From: Pseudonocardia halophobica
GTDB taxonomy: Bacteria; Actinomycetota; Actinomycetes; Mycobacteriales; Pseudonocardiaceae
Direction: 5' to 3'
Length of the DNA stretch: 64,000 nt
Assembly (NCBI RefSeq): GCF_027922425.1
Contig: NZ_BSFQ01000015.1
Coordinates: 93,230 to 157,229, forward strand
Shown here piece after piece: positions 18,654 to 27,182 of this stretch. The notes beneath the pieces were generated by a model. The model saw only the letters and a program-made list of their open reading frames with translations. It searched no databases and was not told the DNA's origin. The translations under genes and the position numbers were made by a program. Each line of letters opens with the position of its first letter. The first letter of the stretch is position 1.

Positions 18654-19124
18654 ATGTCCGACGTCGAGGTGACCTACAAGGAGCCCGTGACGCGGGAGCA
18701 GACCGCCCGCACCCTGTCCGCGCTGGCCGAGGCCCTCGCCGACACCGGGAAGGTCGAGCTCACGCTGGGCACCACGAGCATGACCGTGCGCGTTCCCGGC
18801 GAGGTGCAGTGCAAGGTCGAGGTGGAGATCGACGAGGACGAGGTGGAGTTCGAGGTGGAGCTCCGCTGGTCGACGGCGAAGCGCCGGCACCCCGACCTCG
18901 CCGAGCCCCCGACCGAGGCGAACGAGGACGGCGGGCGGACCGAACCCTCCGCGGACGCCGCCGACTCCGCCGACGCCACCGGATCCGGCGACTCGGGTGA
19001 CTCGGGCGACTCGGGCGACTCCGGCGATTCCGCGAAGCCCGAGGCGACCGGGCACGACGGCGGGGAGGAGACCCCCGCACCCGCCAAGCGCCCGGGGCAC
19101 CGCCGCAAGGCCGGGGCGCGCTGA
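18654..19124 (+). CDS. amphi-Trp domain-containing protein
   Basis: A 156-residue acidic protein with a CGGAGACG ribosome site. Residues about 1-75 match the amphi-Trp domain (VTYKEPVTREQTARTLSALA, strands with alternating polar and hydrophobic residues, ending VELRWS). This small prokaryotic domain has no known biochemical role. After residue 80 the chain is low-complexity and ends in a basic tail (KRPGHRRKAGAR). Residues about 112-126 are five Gly-Asp-Ser tripeptides encoded by near-identical 9-nt units (18987-19031), so length variation among strains is likely. Confidence 0.8.
   Translation: MSDVEVTYKEPVTREQTARTLSALAEALADTGKVELTLGTTSMTVRVPGEVQCKVEVEIDEDEVEFEVELRWSTAKRRHPDLAEPPTEANEDGGRTEPSADAADSADATGSGDSGDSGDSGDSGDSAKPEATGHDGGEETPAPAKRPGHRRKAGAR
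18987..19031 (+). repeat. five tandem 9-nt units inside the amphi-Trp gene
   Basis: GGCGACTCG recurs five times with only synonymous changes (GGT, TCC, GAT variants), encoding Gly-Asp-Ser each time. It is a coding minisatellite prone to slippage in steps of three residues. Confidence 0.8.
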
Positions 19125-19246
19125 GCCGGGCGGCCGACCCGGTCCGGCCGGCCGCCCGAACCCTTTCGTCAGCTTCCCGTCGCGGTATCCCACCCCGGCT
19201 CCGGCCGCTCTGAGGCAGCACGGAACTCCGGCGGTGGGAGGGCGGC

Positions 19247-20068
19247 ATGAGCACGGGCACGACGACGGGCACCGGACGCGGGGAGTACCTGCTCGACAAT
19301 CGCGAAGTGGGGGCGGCGGCCCGGTTCGCCGCGCTCTCCGCGCTGTTCGACCGGACGACCTTCCAGCACGTGGACGCGCTCGGGCTCGCGCCCGGCGCCC
19401 GCGTCTGGGAGGTGGGGGCGGGCGGCCCCTCCGTCCCGCGCGGCCTCGCCGAGCGCGTGGGGCCGGACGGGCTGGTGGTGGCCAGCGACATCGCGCCCGA
19501 GGCGTTGACGGCGGTGGAGGCGCCCGGCGTGCGCGTGCTGCAGCACGACGTGACCGCCGACGACCCGCCCGGCACCTTCGACCTGGTGCACGCCCGGCTG
19601 GTCCTCACGCACCTGCCGGACCGCGGAGAGGCGTTGCGGCGCATGGTGTCGGCCGTCGGTCCGGGCGGGTACCTGCTCGTGGAGGACTTCGACGTCGACC
19701 TGCAGTCCGCGCCGTGCCTCACCCGCTCGACCGGCCCGGACGATCTCGTGCAGGACCGGGCGCGCCGGGTCCGGAAGGCGTTCCTCGCCCTGCTCCTCGG
19801 CCGGGGCGCGGACCTGAGCTACGGCCGGGAGCTCCCGGGGCTCCTCCGCGAGGCGGGACTCCGGGAGGTCGGCGCCGACGCCGTGCTGCCCCTGCCGTCG
19901 CCGGCGGGCGCGATCCTCGAGGCCGCCAACGTCACGCAGCTGCGCGCGCGGCTGCCCCGCACCGGGCTCGTCACCGACGCCGACGTCGCCGCCCATATCG
20001 AGGCGCTGACCAGCGGGACGCTGCCGGTCGCCGTCCCGCCGCTCGTCTCGGCGTGGGGGCGGCGCTGA
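19247..20068 (+). CDS. SAM-dependent methyltransferase (class I)
   Basis: A 273-residue protein with GGTGGGAGGGC upstream of its ATG. Motif I of the Rossmann-fold methyltransferases is VWEVGAGGPSVPRGLA (about 53-68). VVASDIAPEAL follows as the acidic ribose-binding strand (about 78-88), FDLVHARLVLTHLPD is motif IV, and PGGYLLVEDFDVD is motif V/VI. The N-terminal EYLLDNREVGAAARF is common in small-molecule methyltransferases of actinobacteria. The substrate is unknown and the flanking genes (amphi-Trp, CDF exporter) offer no pathway. Confidence 0.85.
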   Translation: MSTGTTTGTGRGEYLLDNREVGAAARFAALSALFDRTTFQHVDALGLAPGARVWEVGAGGPSVPRGLAERVGPDGLVVASDIAPEALTAVEAPGVRVLQHDVTADDPPGTFDLVHARLVLTHLPDRGEALRRMVSAVGPGGYLLVEDFDVDLQSAPCLTRSTGPDDLVQDRARRVRKAFLALLLGRGADLSYGRELPGLLREAGLREVGADAVLPLPSPAGAILEAANVTQLRARLPRTGLVTDADVAAHIEALTSGTLPVAVPPLVSAWGRR

Positions 20069-20092
20069 GCGACACCGGCGGCTCGGGGCGCG

Positions 20093-21157
20093 TCAGGTCG
20101 GGACGCGGTGGTGCGCCAGCCGCGCGTGGTGGGCGTGGCCCTCGGGTCCGTGCGGGCTCACGTGCAGGGTGGCGTCGGCCAGCTTCGGGACCTCGTGCAG
20201 CAGGCGGTGCTCGGCCTCGGCGGCGATCGCGTGCGCATCGACCATCGACAGGCTGCTGTCGACCTCGAGGCCGACCTCGGCGCGCACGCGGTGCCCGACC
20301 CAGCGCAGCCGCAGCTGCTCGATCCCGCGCACCCCGGGCACCGCACGCAGGGCCGCGTCCGCCCGGTCGACGAGCTCCGGGTCCACGGCGTCCATGAGCC
20401 GCCGGTAGATGTCCCGTGCCGCGCCGCGCAGGACGACGAGGATCGCGACCGTGATCAGGATGCCGACGATCGGGTCGGCAAGCGGGAACCCGGCCAGCAC
20501 CCCGAGCGCCCCCAGGACCACGGCGAGTGAGGTGAACCCGTCGGTACGGGCGTGCAGCCCGTCGGCCACCAGCGCGGCCGAGCCGATGCGCCGGCCCACC
20601 CGGATCCGGTGGACCGCGACGAGCTCGTTGCCCACGAACCCGATCAGGCCGGCCGCGACGAGCACGCCGAGGTCGGCGATCGGCTGCGGGTCGACCAGGC
20701 GGCGGACGGACTCGTACCCGGCGACGACGGCCGACAGGGCGATCATCGCCACGATGAACACGCCGGCCAGGTCCTCGGCGCGGCCGTAGCCGTAGGTGTA
20801 GCGCCGGGTGGGCCGGCGACGGCCCAGTACGAACGCGATCCACAGCGGGACGGCGGTCAGCGCGTCGGAGAAGTTGTGGACCGTGTCGGCCAGCAGCGCC
20901 ACCGACCCGGTCAGCACCACCACGCCGGCCTGCGCCAGCGCCGTCACCAGCAGCGCCGCCAGGCTGATCTTGAGGGCGCGGATGCCGTCGGCGCTGGCCT
21001 CCAGCGCGGAGTCGACGGAGTCCGCCGCGTCGTGGCTGTGCGGCGTGACGACCGAGCGGAGGAGCCGGAGCAGCCCGCCGGATCCGTGGTCCCCGTGCCC
21101 GTGCCCGTGCCCGTGGCCGTGACCGTGCTGTCGAGCAACGCCTCGCACCTCCGTCAT
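20093..21157 (-). CDS. cation diffusion facilitator (zinc/divalent metal exporter)
   Basis: A 354-residue CDF-family proton:metal antiporter. I place the start at ATG 21157 (MTEVRGVARQ), since upstream codons overlap the divergent ArsR promoter. The N-terminus is a His-Gly repeat (GHGHGHGHGHG, about 11-21) that can bind metal. Six membrane helices follow; helix 2 has HNFSD and helix 5 has HARTD, giving the HxxxD/HxxxD site typical of zinc, cobalt or iron CDFs. A cytoplasmic ferredoxin-like domain (about 255-345) and a His-rich tail end the protein. It is divergent from an ArsR gene 38 nt away, which very likely controls it. Confidence 0.92.
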   Translation of the reverse strand: MTEVRGVARQHGHGHGHGHGHGDHGSGGLLRLLRSVVTPHSHDAADSVDSALEASADGIRALKISLAALLVTALAQAGVVVLTGSVALLADTVHNFSDALTAVPLWIAFVLGRRRPTRRYTYGYGRAEDLAGVFIVAMIALSAVVAGYESVRRLVDPQPIADLGVLVAAGLIGFVGNELVAVHRIRVGRRIGSAALVADGLHARTDGFTSLAVVLGALGVLAGFPLADPIVGILITVAILVVLRGAARDIYRRLMDAVDPELVDRADAALRAVPGVRGIEQLRLRWVGHRVRAEVGLEVDSSLSMVDAHAIAAEAEHRLLHEVPKLADATLHVSPHGPEGHAHHARLAHHRVPT

Positions 21158-21164
21158 GGTTGGC

Positions 21165-21189
21165 AGGATGCCCAGCTCAGAGGCATCAT
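21165..21189. promoter_or_regulatory. palindrome overlapping both -10 elements, ArsR operator candidate
   Basis: GATGCC (21167-21172) and GGCATC (21182-21187) form a perfect inverted repeat with a 9-nt centre. The left arm overlaps CATCCT (minus strand, 21170-21165), which sits 7 nt before the CDF start. The right arm overlaps CATCAT (21184-21189), 6 nt before the ArsR start. Both are leaderless-type -10 positions, so one bound dimer could silence both genes. Confidence 0.55.
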
Positions 21190-21195
21190 GCAACC

Positions 21196-21558
21196 ATGCG
21201 CGCGCACAAGGACATCGCAGCTGCCAGTCCCGTGCGGGAGCCACTGGATGCCGAGGTGGTGGCCCTCGCCGCCGATGTCCTGCGGCAGTTGGGCGACGCG
21301 ACCCGGTTCCACCTGCTCGGCCTGCTCGCCGAGGGCCCGCAGGACGTGACCACGCTCACCGCGCGGGTGGCCGCGTCACGGTCCTCGGTGTCGCAGCACC
21401 TCGGCCGGTTGCGCCTGGCCGGGCTGGTCGGCGCCCGCCGCGAGGGGCGGCGGATGGTCTACCGGCTCACCAGCGACCACGTGCGGAGGCTGGTGGAGGA
21501 GACGTACGCGTTCGCCGAGCACGTCGGCCACCGCATCCCCCACCACGACTCGGAGTGA
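21196..21558 (+). CDS. ArsR/SmtB-family metal-responsive repressor
   Basis: A 120-residue winged-helix regulator from the ATG at 21196. The DNA-binding helices are TLTARVAASRSSVSQHLGRLR (split here as TLTARVAAS plus RSSVSQHLGRLR, about 53-73), and the wing is GRRMVYRLT. The alpha-3 Cys motif of arsenic sensors (ELCVCD) is absent. The C-terminal helix carries several His (DHVRR, EHVGHRIPHH), resembling the alpha-5 zinc/nickel/cobalt site of CzrA/NmtR-type sensors. With the divergent CDF exporter this indicates zinc-type metal derepression. The metal identity is inference. Confidence 0.88.
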   Translation: MRAHKDIAAASPVREPLDAEVVALAADVLRQLGDATRFHLLGLLAEGPQDVTTLTARVAASRSSVSQHLGRLRLAGLVGARREGRRMVYRLTSDHVRRLVEETYAFAEHVGHRIPHHDSE

Positions 21559-21712
21559 CGGCGGCACCCCCGCCCGTGCGTGACCCCGATGCCGTATTGC
21601 TCCGGACCGGTGCCGCTGATCTGATGGCGCTCCCGGAGGCGCCCGTCCTCCGGTCGTGGTCCAGGGCCCGGTCAAGCAGTCGGCCGTCTTCTTCCTCGTG
21701 CAGGAGGTGGCG

Positions 21713-22126
21713 ATGCCGGATGTGTGCGCGGACGCGCCGGACGGGGGCGGTGCCGGAACCGGCGATCCGTTCGTCCCCCACCTGACCACCGCTGCCGAAG
21801 CGCGCGGCGACGCGGTCGTGGTCCACGTGACCGGGGAGATCGACGCGGAGACCGCCGCGGAGTTCCGGGACGCCGTGACGCGGGTCCTCGACGGACGGCT
21901 GGTGGTCGTGGTCCTGATCGGCGTGGCCTTCCTGGGCTCCGCCGGGTTGGCCGCGCTCCTCGGGATCCGGGACCGGGCCGTCGCGTCGGGGGCCGTCGTC
22001 CGGTTCGTGGTGGGCGGCAACCGGGTGGTGATCCGGCCGCTGGCGATCACCGGCGTGGCCCGCGAGCTCGAGCTGTACGACGAGCTCGGGCCGGCCCTCC
22101 GGGACCCCGCACCGGGCGCCGCCTGA
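21713..22126 (+). CDS. STAS-domain protein (anti-sigma factor antagonist type)
   Basis: A 137-residue protein; the ATG at 21713 has AGGAGG 5 nt upstream. After a short acidic leader, residues about 22-125 form a STAS fold: VVVHVTGEIDAETAAEFRDA is strand 1/2 and helix 1, and FLGSAGLAALLGIRDRA contains the Ser (SAG, about 78) that SpoIIAA/RsbV-type antagonists use as phosphorylation site. No kinase or sigma gene is adjacent, so its partner is encoded elsewhere. Confidence 0.82.
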   Translation: MPDVCADAPDGGGAGTGDPFVPHLTTAAEARGDAVVVHVTGEIDAETAAEFRDAVTRVLDGRLVVVVLIGVAFLGSAGLAALLGIRDRAVASGAVVRFVVGGNRVVIRPLAITGVARELELYDELGPALRDPAPGAA

Positions 22127-22190
22127 GTCCGAGCGGCGCCGGTGCGGCATCAGTGCAGCAGAGCGGCGTCAGGGTGGCGTCGGAGCAGCA

Positions 22191-22538
22191 TCAGTCCCCG
22201 ACCGGCGCCCCGCCGACGCCGATCTCGTTGCCGTCCGGGTCGCGGTACAGCGCCTTGCGCACACCGTTCCAGTAGGTCTCCCGCGTCTCCGGGTGCACGC
22301 CCCGGCCGGCCGCGGCGGACACGAACCCCTCGAGGTCGCCGACGAACAACGTGACCCGCGCGCAGCCGGCGTGGTCCGGGTACAGCTCGACGTACACGTG
22401 GCGGTGCTCCGCGATCGTCCAGACGCGCTCGGTGTCGTTCGGCGCGAAGGACCCGACCTCCCCGAGCAGCCGCTCGAACCAGCGAACGGCGCGCGGGAGG
22501 TCGCTGACCGCGACACCGGCGAACAGGTCGACGTCCAT
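22191..22538 (-). CDS. VOC (glyoxalase/bleomycin-resistance fold) protein
   Basis: A 115-residue single-module vicinal-oxygen-chelate protein. The opening DLFAGVAVSDLPRAVRWFER is the first beta-alpha-beta unit, and ALYRDPDGNEIGV (about 97-109) is the C-terminal block whose Glu is a usual metal ligand. A Glu in VYVELYPDH may serve as another. One VOC fold per chain implies a homodimer active site. The reaction is not predictable. It converges on the STAS gene; the gap contains only short imperfect GC repeats. Confidence 0.75.
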   Translation of the reverse strand: MDVDLFAGVAVSDLPRAVRWFERLLGEVGSFAPNDTERVWTIAEHRHVYVELYPDHAGCARVTLFVGDLEGFVSAAAGRGVHPETRETYWNGVRKALYRDPDGNEIGVGGAPVGD

Positions 22539-22568
22539 GTCCCCTCGGACCGGCCGGCGGCCCCGAAC

Positions 22569-25500
22569 TCATCGGTGCGCGCCGACCGCCGTGGGGGCGC
22601 GGTCGGGGACCGCGGCGACGGCCTCGCCCAGGTCCTGGGCGGGGTTGCCGCCCCAGTGCGCCCCGGCCGGGACCTCCTCGCCCTTCATGACGAACGTGTC
22701 CGGCTCGATCTCCACGGCGTCGCCGACCGACACGCCGTAGTGCACGAGGGCACCGACGCCGAGGGTGACCCCGGCACCGAGCGCGGAGCGGTCGGACTTG
22801 AAGGCGCCGTCCTCCTGCGAGTGGCACTGGATGGTCACACCGACGTTGAGCGAGCAGTCGTCGCCGACGGTGGTCATCGTGCGTTCGGTCATCGCCGCGC
22901 CGTCGTCGAACACGCGCCGGCCGATGCGCAGGCCGAGCATCCGGGCGACGAGGTTCTTGTACGGGGTGCCGGCCAGCAGCCGCTCCATCGGCGGCATCGT
23001 GAGCTTCCAGTACCGCTCGTGCCGCCAGAAGCGCACGTCGTAGATCGAGCAGGACTTCGGCCGGAGGCGACGGAAGCCCGCCCCCGCCCGCTCCCAGAAG
23101 ATGAACCAGAGCAGCGAGAACAGCACGCTCGCCGCGACCTCGGCGGCGAAGGCGACCGCACCGAGATCGGCGTAGTGGTCCACGGCCACCATCGCGAGCA
23201 GCAGGAGCCCGAACACGTGGCCCCACCGGACCAGCAGGGCGAGGACGATCGTGACGGCGTTGTGCGCGTTCTTCCTGCGGAGCAGCCGCCGCCGTTCGTC
23301 CCGGTCGATCTCGAAGCCCCGGTCCCGCCGCACCGTCCGCGGGATCTCGAAGGCGGGCGAACCGAGCAGACCGACGCCTTCGCGCACCGGCCCGTCGATC
23401 GGGATCGCGACCTTGGTGGCGAGCAGGCAGTCGTCGCCGCTGCGGCCGCCGACGGGGTAGGCGATCTGGTTGCCCAGGAAGTTCCGCGCACCGATCGAGA
23501 CGCGGGAGGCCCGGAACGAGGTGTTGGAGAAGTCGGCGTTGTTGACGGACAGCCCGTCCGCGATGACGGTGCCGGTGCCCACCGAGACGAGGAACGGCGT
23601 CTCCTGTGCCACCAATGAACCGAAGTTCGAGCCGGTCTGCTCGACCTTGCCGAGGTCGTAGCCGAGCAGGTAGAGATAGCCGACGATGTACGAGCTGTCA
23701 CCGAAGAGCGTGACGAACAGCTTGACGTTGGTGAGCCGGGTGATGGTGCGGTGCAGCGAGTACCGGATCCCGTGCACCGGGTACACGTGGTCGGGCCGCA
23801 CGAAGGCTGCGAGCAGCCGCGGCACGGTGAACACGACCATCAACCCCACGAGCAGGCCGCCGAAGACGATCGCGACCGATCCGAGCAGGGCGTCGAGGTA
23901 GAACTCGGACGTCGTGTACCCGACGGCGCCGGGCTCCAGCAGGATCCGCAGCCGCGGCACCTCGGTCAGCAGGAGGAACAGCCCGCCGAAGCCGAGCGGC
24001 AGGTAGATCGCGAACAGCTTGGCCAGCTGGCTCGTCACGTAGGTGACCCTGCGCAGGCGCCGCACCCGGACCGCGGGCACGGCCCGGAAGTCGGTGTGGG
24101 TCGGGACCGGCGGCGAGCCGTGCCACCGCTCCCTCGCGGGCACGCTCTGTCCCCGGTGCAGGGAGGAGGCATGGCCCAGCTGGGCGCCGTCGCCCATCGC
24201 GGTGCCGATGTCCAGCACGCACTTCTCCCCGACCACGACGTCGCGGCCGAGCGTGACCGGCCCCTGCTGGATCTTCCCCGCGTGTGCGCGGTAACCCAGC
24301 AGGAAGGTGTCCTTGCGGACCACGGTCCCGGCGCCCAGCGAGATGAGGTCCGTGCAGATCGGCACGAAACGCGTGAGGATCACGACGTTCGGCCCGACCT
24401 TCGCGCCGAGCAGGCGCAGGTACAGGGTGTACAGCGGCGACCCCACCATGAGCAGCACCAGCGGGTTGCCCCGCACGAGTGTCTTGACCAGCCAGAACCG
24501 GACGTAGCGCAGGCTCCAGACCGGGAACTCCGTCTCCTTCCAGCGTCCGATCAGCAGCCACTTCGCCACGATCGGCATCAGGGTGAGGGCCAGGAACGCC
24601 ACGGCTCCCGCCACGAGCGAGCGGAGGTAGATCTCGACCAGCCCGACGCCCGAGGAGATCCAGATGTAGGCACGGTCCATGACGACGCCCGTGCCCGTGA
24701 CGTAGAGCAGGAAGATCAGCAGCTGGAGGACGCCCGTGAGCACGTACCCCGCGGTGCTGTGCCGCACCGGGACGACAGCCGGTGGGGCGGCCGGAGTGGG
24801 GGGCGCCGCGTCCGTCGGGCCGGCAGCAGCGGCGGCCATGCCGTCGAGCGTCGGGGTGGCGTAGACGTCCCGGATCGAGATCGACGGCAGGTCGTCGCGC
24901 TTGCGCAGGCGCGCGCAGAACCGGGTCATCACCATCGAGTCCGCGCCGAGGTCGTCGAACACGTTCCGATCGGTCGGCACCTGCTCGACGCCCAGCACCT
25001 CGGCCAGCACCCGGGCGAGCCCCTGCGCGACGTCGTCGCGGGACGCCGACGGCGCGGGTGCCTGCGGCACGGGCGTCGCCGCCACGGCGAGCCCGGCGAG
25101 CGTCGGGTGCGCGTACACCTCCTTGATGGAGATCGACGGCAGGTCCGGCCGCGTGCGCAGGCGCGCGCAGAACCGGGTCATCACCATCGAGTCCGCGCCG
25201 AGGTCGTCGAACACGTTGCGGTCGGTCGGGACGTGCTCCACCGCGAGGACCTCGGCGAGCACGCCGGCCAGCGCCGCGGCCAGGCCAGCGTCGGGCGCGG
25301 TCCGGGGGCTCGGCGCCGGGCGCGCCGCCGGCGCCGTCGGCGTCGGGAGGCCCGCGCGGTCGACGTTCCCGTCGAGCCCGATCGGGAGGGAGTCCAGCCG
25401 GACCAGGAGCGCCGGGACGTGGCTGCCGGTCAGGCGTTCGCGGAGCCGTGACGAGACGGCCTGCTCGTCGACCGGGGGCGCGTCGGCGCGGCAGGTGTAG

Positions 25501-26948
25501 TAGCCGACCAGCCCGGCGCCGTCCGGGGCGAGGTCCCGGACCGCGGCGGCCGCGGAGGCCACGCCGGGCACGGCCAGCATCGCCGCCTCGACCGCGCCGA
25601 GGTCGACCCGCTCGCCGCGGAGGTCCGCCTGCAGGGCGATCCGGCCGCGGTACTCGATCCGCCCGGTGTCGTCGACCCGCCCGAGATCGCCGGTCCGGTG
25701 GATCCGGCCGGACGGGTTGCCGGGGATCCCGAGGAAGTCCTCGACCTCCGCCGGGCCTCCCGGCCGGTACCCGCAGGCGAGCCCGAGCCCGGCGAGCCCG
25801 ACCTCCCCGGTCTCGCCGTGCCGCAAGGCGATCGGGAAGTCGGGATCGAGGACGACGCCCGCGTAGGTCGGCAGCGGTACGCCGATCGACGCCGGGATGT
25901 CCGGGTCGGCCTCGGCCCACGCGGCCGCCACCGCCGCGCCCTCGGGCACGTACGCGGTGAGGAGGCGCCGGCCGGGGCGGTACCACCGCGCGACGAGGGG
26001 CTGCGGGCACGGTTCCCCCGCGACGACCAGCAACCGCAGCGCGGGCAGGTCCGGCTCGACCGTCGAGAGCAGGGTCGGGGTGGTGCACCACGCGGTCACC
26101 CGACGATCGGCGATCTCGGTGTGCAGCGCGCGTCCGGACAGCGTGGGATCACCGGGCACGAGGGTCGCGCCCGCGACCCACGCCATCCACGTCTCCGCGA
26201 TCCCGGCCCCGGTGAAGAGCGGTCGCCCCTGGTACACGCGGTGACCGCCGATCCCGAACGTCTCCGAGGCGATCCGCACCGCGTTGCAGAGGCCGCGGTG
26301 GTCGATCGCCACCGCCTCCGGGAGGTCCGAGGCACCGGGCGCGTACAGCGCGAAGGCGGGCCGGTCGGCGCGCTCACCCCGTTCGGCCGGCTGCAGCCGC
26401 CCGGGGCTCATCTCCGCGATCAGCCGCGCGGCGGCGTCGATCGCGACGACCTCGGCCGTGCTCTGCCGCAGCGCGTCCCGCAGGTGACTGCGCCCGAGCA
26501 CGACGCGCGCCCCCGAGTCGGCGACGACGAAGGCCAGCCGGTCCGCCGGGGCGCCGGGATCGAGGGGCACGCAGGTCCCGCCGAGGGTGAACACGGCGAG
26601 CTGGGCGACGCAGGCGTCGACGGGGTCGTCGAACAGCAACGCGACCCGGTCGCCGGCGCCGGTCCCGCGCACCCGCAGGTAGCGGGCGAGCCGGTTGGCC
26701 CGCGCGTCGAGCTCGTCGTAGGTCAGCGCGGCGCCGGGGGCGTCGACGGCGAGCTGGGTCGCGCGCCCGTACTCCCGGATCCAGTCGCACCGCTCCTCGA
26801 ACACGGCGTCGAGCCGCTCGTGGCGGCGCACCCGCCAGCCCTGCGCCTCGTGGCGGTCGACGACCACGAGGTCCGACAGCGGGACGTCCGGACGCCCGAC
26901 GGCACCCGGGAGCTCGGGACCGGGGTCCCGTGGCGTGACGATCGACAT
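22569..26948 (-). CDS. Pls/PosA-like membrane NRPS with degenerate A domain and two carrier domains
   Basis: A 1459-residue protein from the ATG at 26948 (MSIVTPRDPG). Order: an adenylation-like domain (about 60-540), carrier domain 1 (about 560-625), carrier domain 2 (about 645-710), then a long membrane part (about 730-1459). The membrane part has several TM helices and left-handed beta-helix-like segments (GPNVVILTR, GDDCSLNVGVTIQCHSQEDG), as in polylysine-synthetase-type enzymes. Both carriers keep the phosphopantetheine Ser in DDLGADSMVMTRF. The A domain looks impaired: the A3 loop reads YAPGASDLPEAV (about 200) instead of YTSGSTGxPKG, and the A10 Lys is Asn (DGNVDR, near 526-531). Parts such as RTGDLGRVDD survive. 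The product is unknown; activity of the A domain is doubtful. Confidence 0.85.
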   Translation of the reverse strand: MSIVTPRDPGPELPGAVGRPDVPLSDLVVVDRHEAQGWRVRRHERLDAVFEERCDWIREYGRATQLAVDAPGAALTYDELDARANRLARYLRVRGTGAGDRVALLFDDPVDACVAQLAVFTLGGTCVPLDPGAPADRLAFVVADSGARVVLGRSHLRDALRQSTAEVVAIDAAARLIAEMSPGRLQPAERGERADRPAFALYAPGASDLPEAVAIDHRGLCNAVRIASETFGIGGHRVYQGRPLFTGAGIAETWMAWVAGATLVPGDPTLSGRALHTEIADRRVTAWCTTPTLLSTVEPDLPALRLLVVAGEPCPQPLVARWYRPGRRLLTAYVPEGAAVAAAWAEADPDIPASIGVPLPTYAGVVLDPDFPIALRHGETGEVGLAGLGLACGYRPGGPAEVEDFLGIPGNPSGRIHRTGDLGRVDDTGRIEYRGRIALQADLRGERVDLGAVEAAMLAVPGVASAAAAVRDLAPDGAGLVGYYTCRADAPPVDEQAVSSRLRERLTGSHVPALLVRLDSLPIGLDGNVDRAGLPTPTAPAARPAPSPRTAPDAGLAAALAGVLAEVLAVEHVPTDRNVFDDLGADSMVMTRFCARLRTRPDLPSISIKEVYAHPTLAGLAVAATPVPQAPAPSASRDDVAQGLARVLAEVLGVEQVPTDRNVFDDLGADSMVMTRFCARLRKRDDLPSISIRDVYATPTLDGMAAAAAGPTDAAPPTPAAPPAVVPVRHSTAGYVLTGVLQLLIFLLYVTGTGVVMDRAYIWISSGVGLVEIYLRSLVAGAVAFLALTLMPIVAKWLLIGRWKETEFPVWSLRYVRFWLVKTLVRGNPLVLLMVGSPLYTLYLRLLGAKVGPNVVILTRFVPICTDLISLGAGTVVRKDTFLLGYRAHAGKIQQGPVTLGRDVVVGEKCVLDIGTAMGDGAQLGHASSLHRGQSVPARERWHGSPPVPTHTDFRAVPAVRVRRLRRVTYVTSQLAKLFAIYLPLGFGGLFLLLTEVPRLRILLEPGAVGYTTSEFYLDALLGSVAIVFGGLLVGLMVVFTVPRLLAAFVRPDHVYPVHGIRYSLHRTITRLTNVKLFVTLFGDSSYIVGYLYLLGYDLGKVEQTGSNFGSLVAQETPFLVSVGTGTVIADGLSVNNADFSNTSFRASRVSIGARNFLGNQIAYPVGGRSGDDCLLATKVAIPIDGPVREGVGLLGSPAFEIPRTVRRDRGFEIDRDERRRLLRRKNAHNAVTIVLALLVRWGHVFGLLLLAMVAVDHYADLGAVAFAAEVAASVLFSLLWFIFWERAGAGFRRLRPKSCSIYDVRFWRHERYWKLTMPPMERLLAGTPYKNLVARMLGLRIGRRVFDDGAAMTERTMTTVGDDCSLNVGVTIQCHSQEDGAFKSDRSALGAGVTLGVGALVHYGVSVGDAVEIEPDTFVMKGEEVPAGAHWGGNPAQDLGEAVAAVPDRAPTAVGAHR
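24902..25217 (-). repeat. 64-nt perfect direct repeat in the two carrier domains
   Basis: Positions 24902-24965 and 25154-25217 are identical over 64 nt, including synonymous sites, and lie 252 nt (84 codons) apart. They encode the phosphopantetheine-attachment core of the two carrier domains. Flanking carrier sequence has diverged, which suggests recent duplication or gene conversion limited to the core. Confidence 0.9.
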
Positions 26949-26993
26949 GAGGCCCCCACCCCAGCACGACATCTGCTGCGCCACACGACGGAG

Positions 26994-27099
26994 ATCGTCG
27001 CTGCGACGATTCGTCTCGGCCGTCCGAGGGTGTCCCCGGCGGGGCCCTCGGAACAATGGGACCAAGTACCCGGCGGTGAGATTTTGCCGTCGTCTCACC
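26994..27099. promoter_or_regulatory. two palindromes upstream of the Pls-like gene
   Basis: ATCGTCGC-T-GCGACGAT (26994-27010) is a perfect 8-bp palindrome with a 1-nt centre, 46-62 nt before the ATG. GGTGAGA (27075-27081) and TCTCACC (27093-27099) form a second repeat with an 11-nt centre. The surrounding 230 nt are more A/T-rich than the genes, as a promoter zone would be. Both are operator candidates; the binding protein is unknown. Confidence 0.45.
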
Positions 27100-27182
27100 T
27101 GGGGCTTCCGTGAGGAAACAGACATATCGAGGAATGGCCGGGATTCGGCCCCGTCCCCGTTCCGCGAATCGGACGACCGCCC

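Noticed and set aside
22141..22195. Imperfect tandem units GCGGCATCAG/GCGGCGTCAG/GCAGCATCAG between STAS and VOC genes
   Set aside because: Only about three degenerate copies; likely ordinary low-complexity GC sequence, too short for a CRISPR or regulatory claim.
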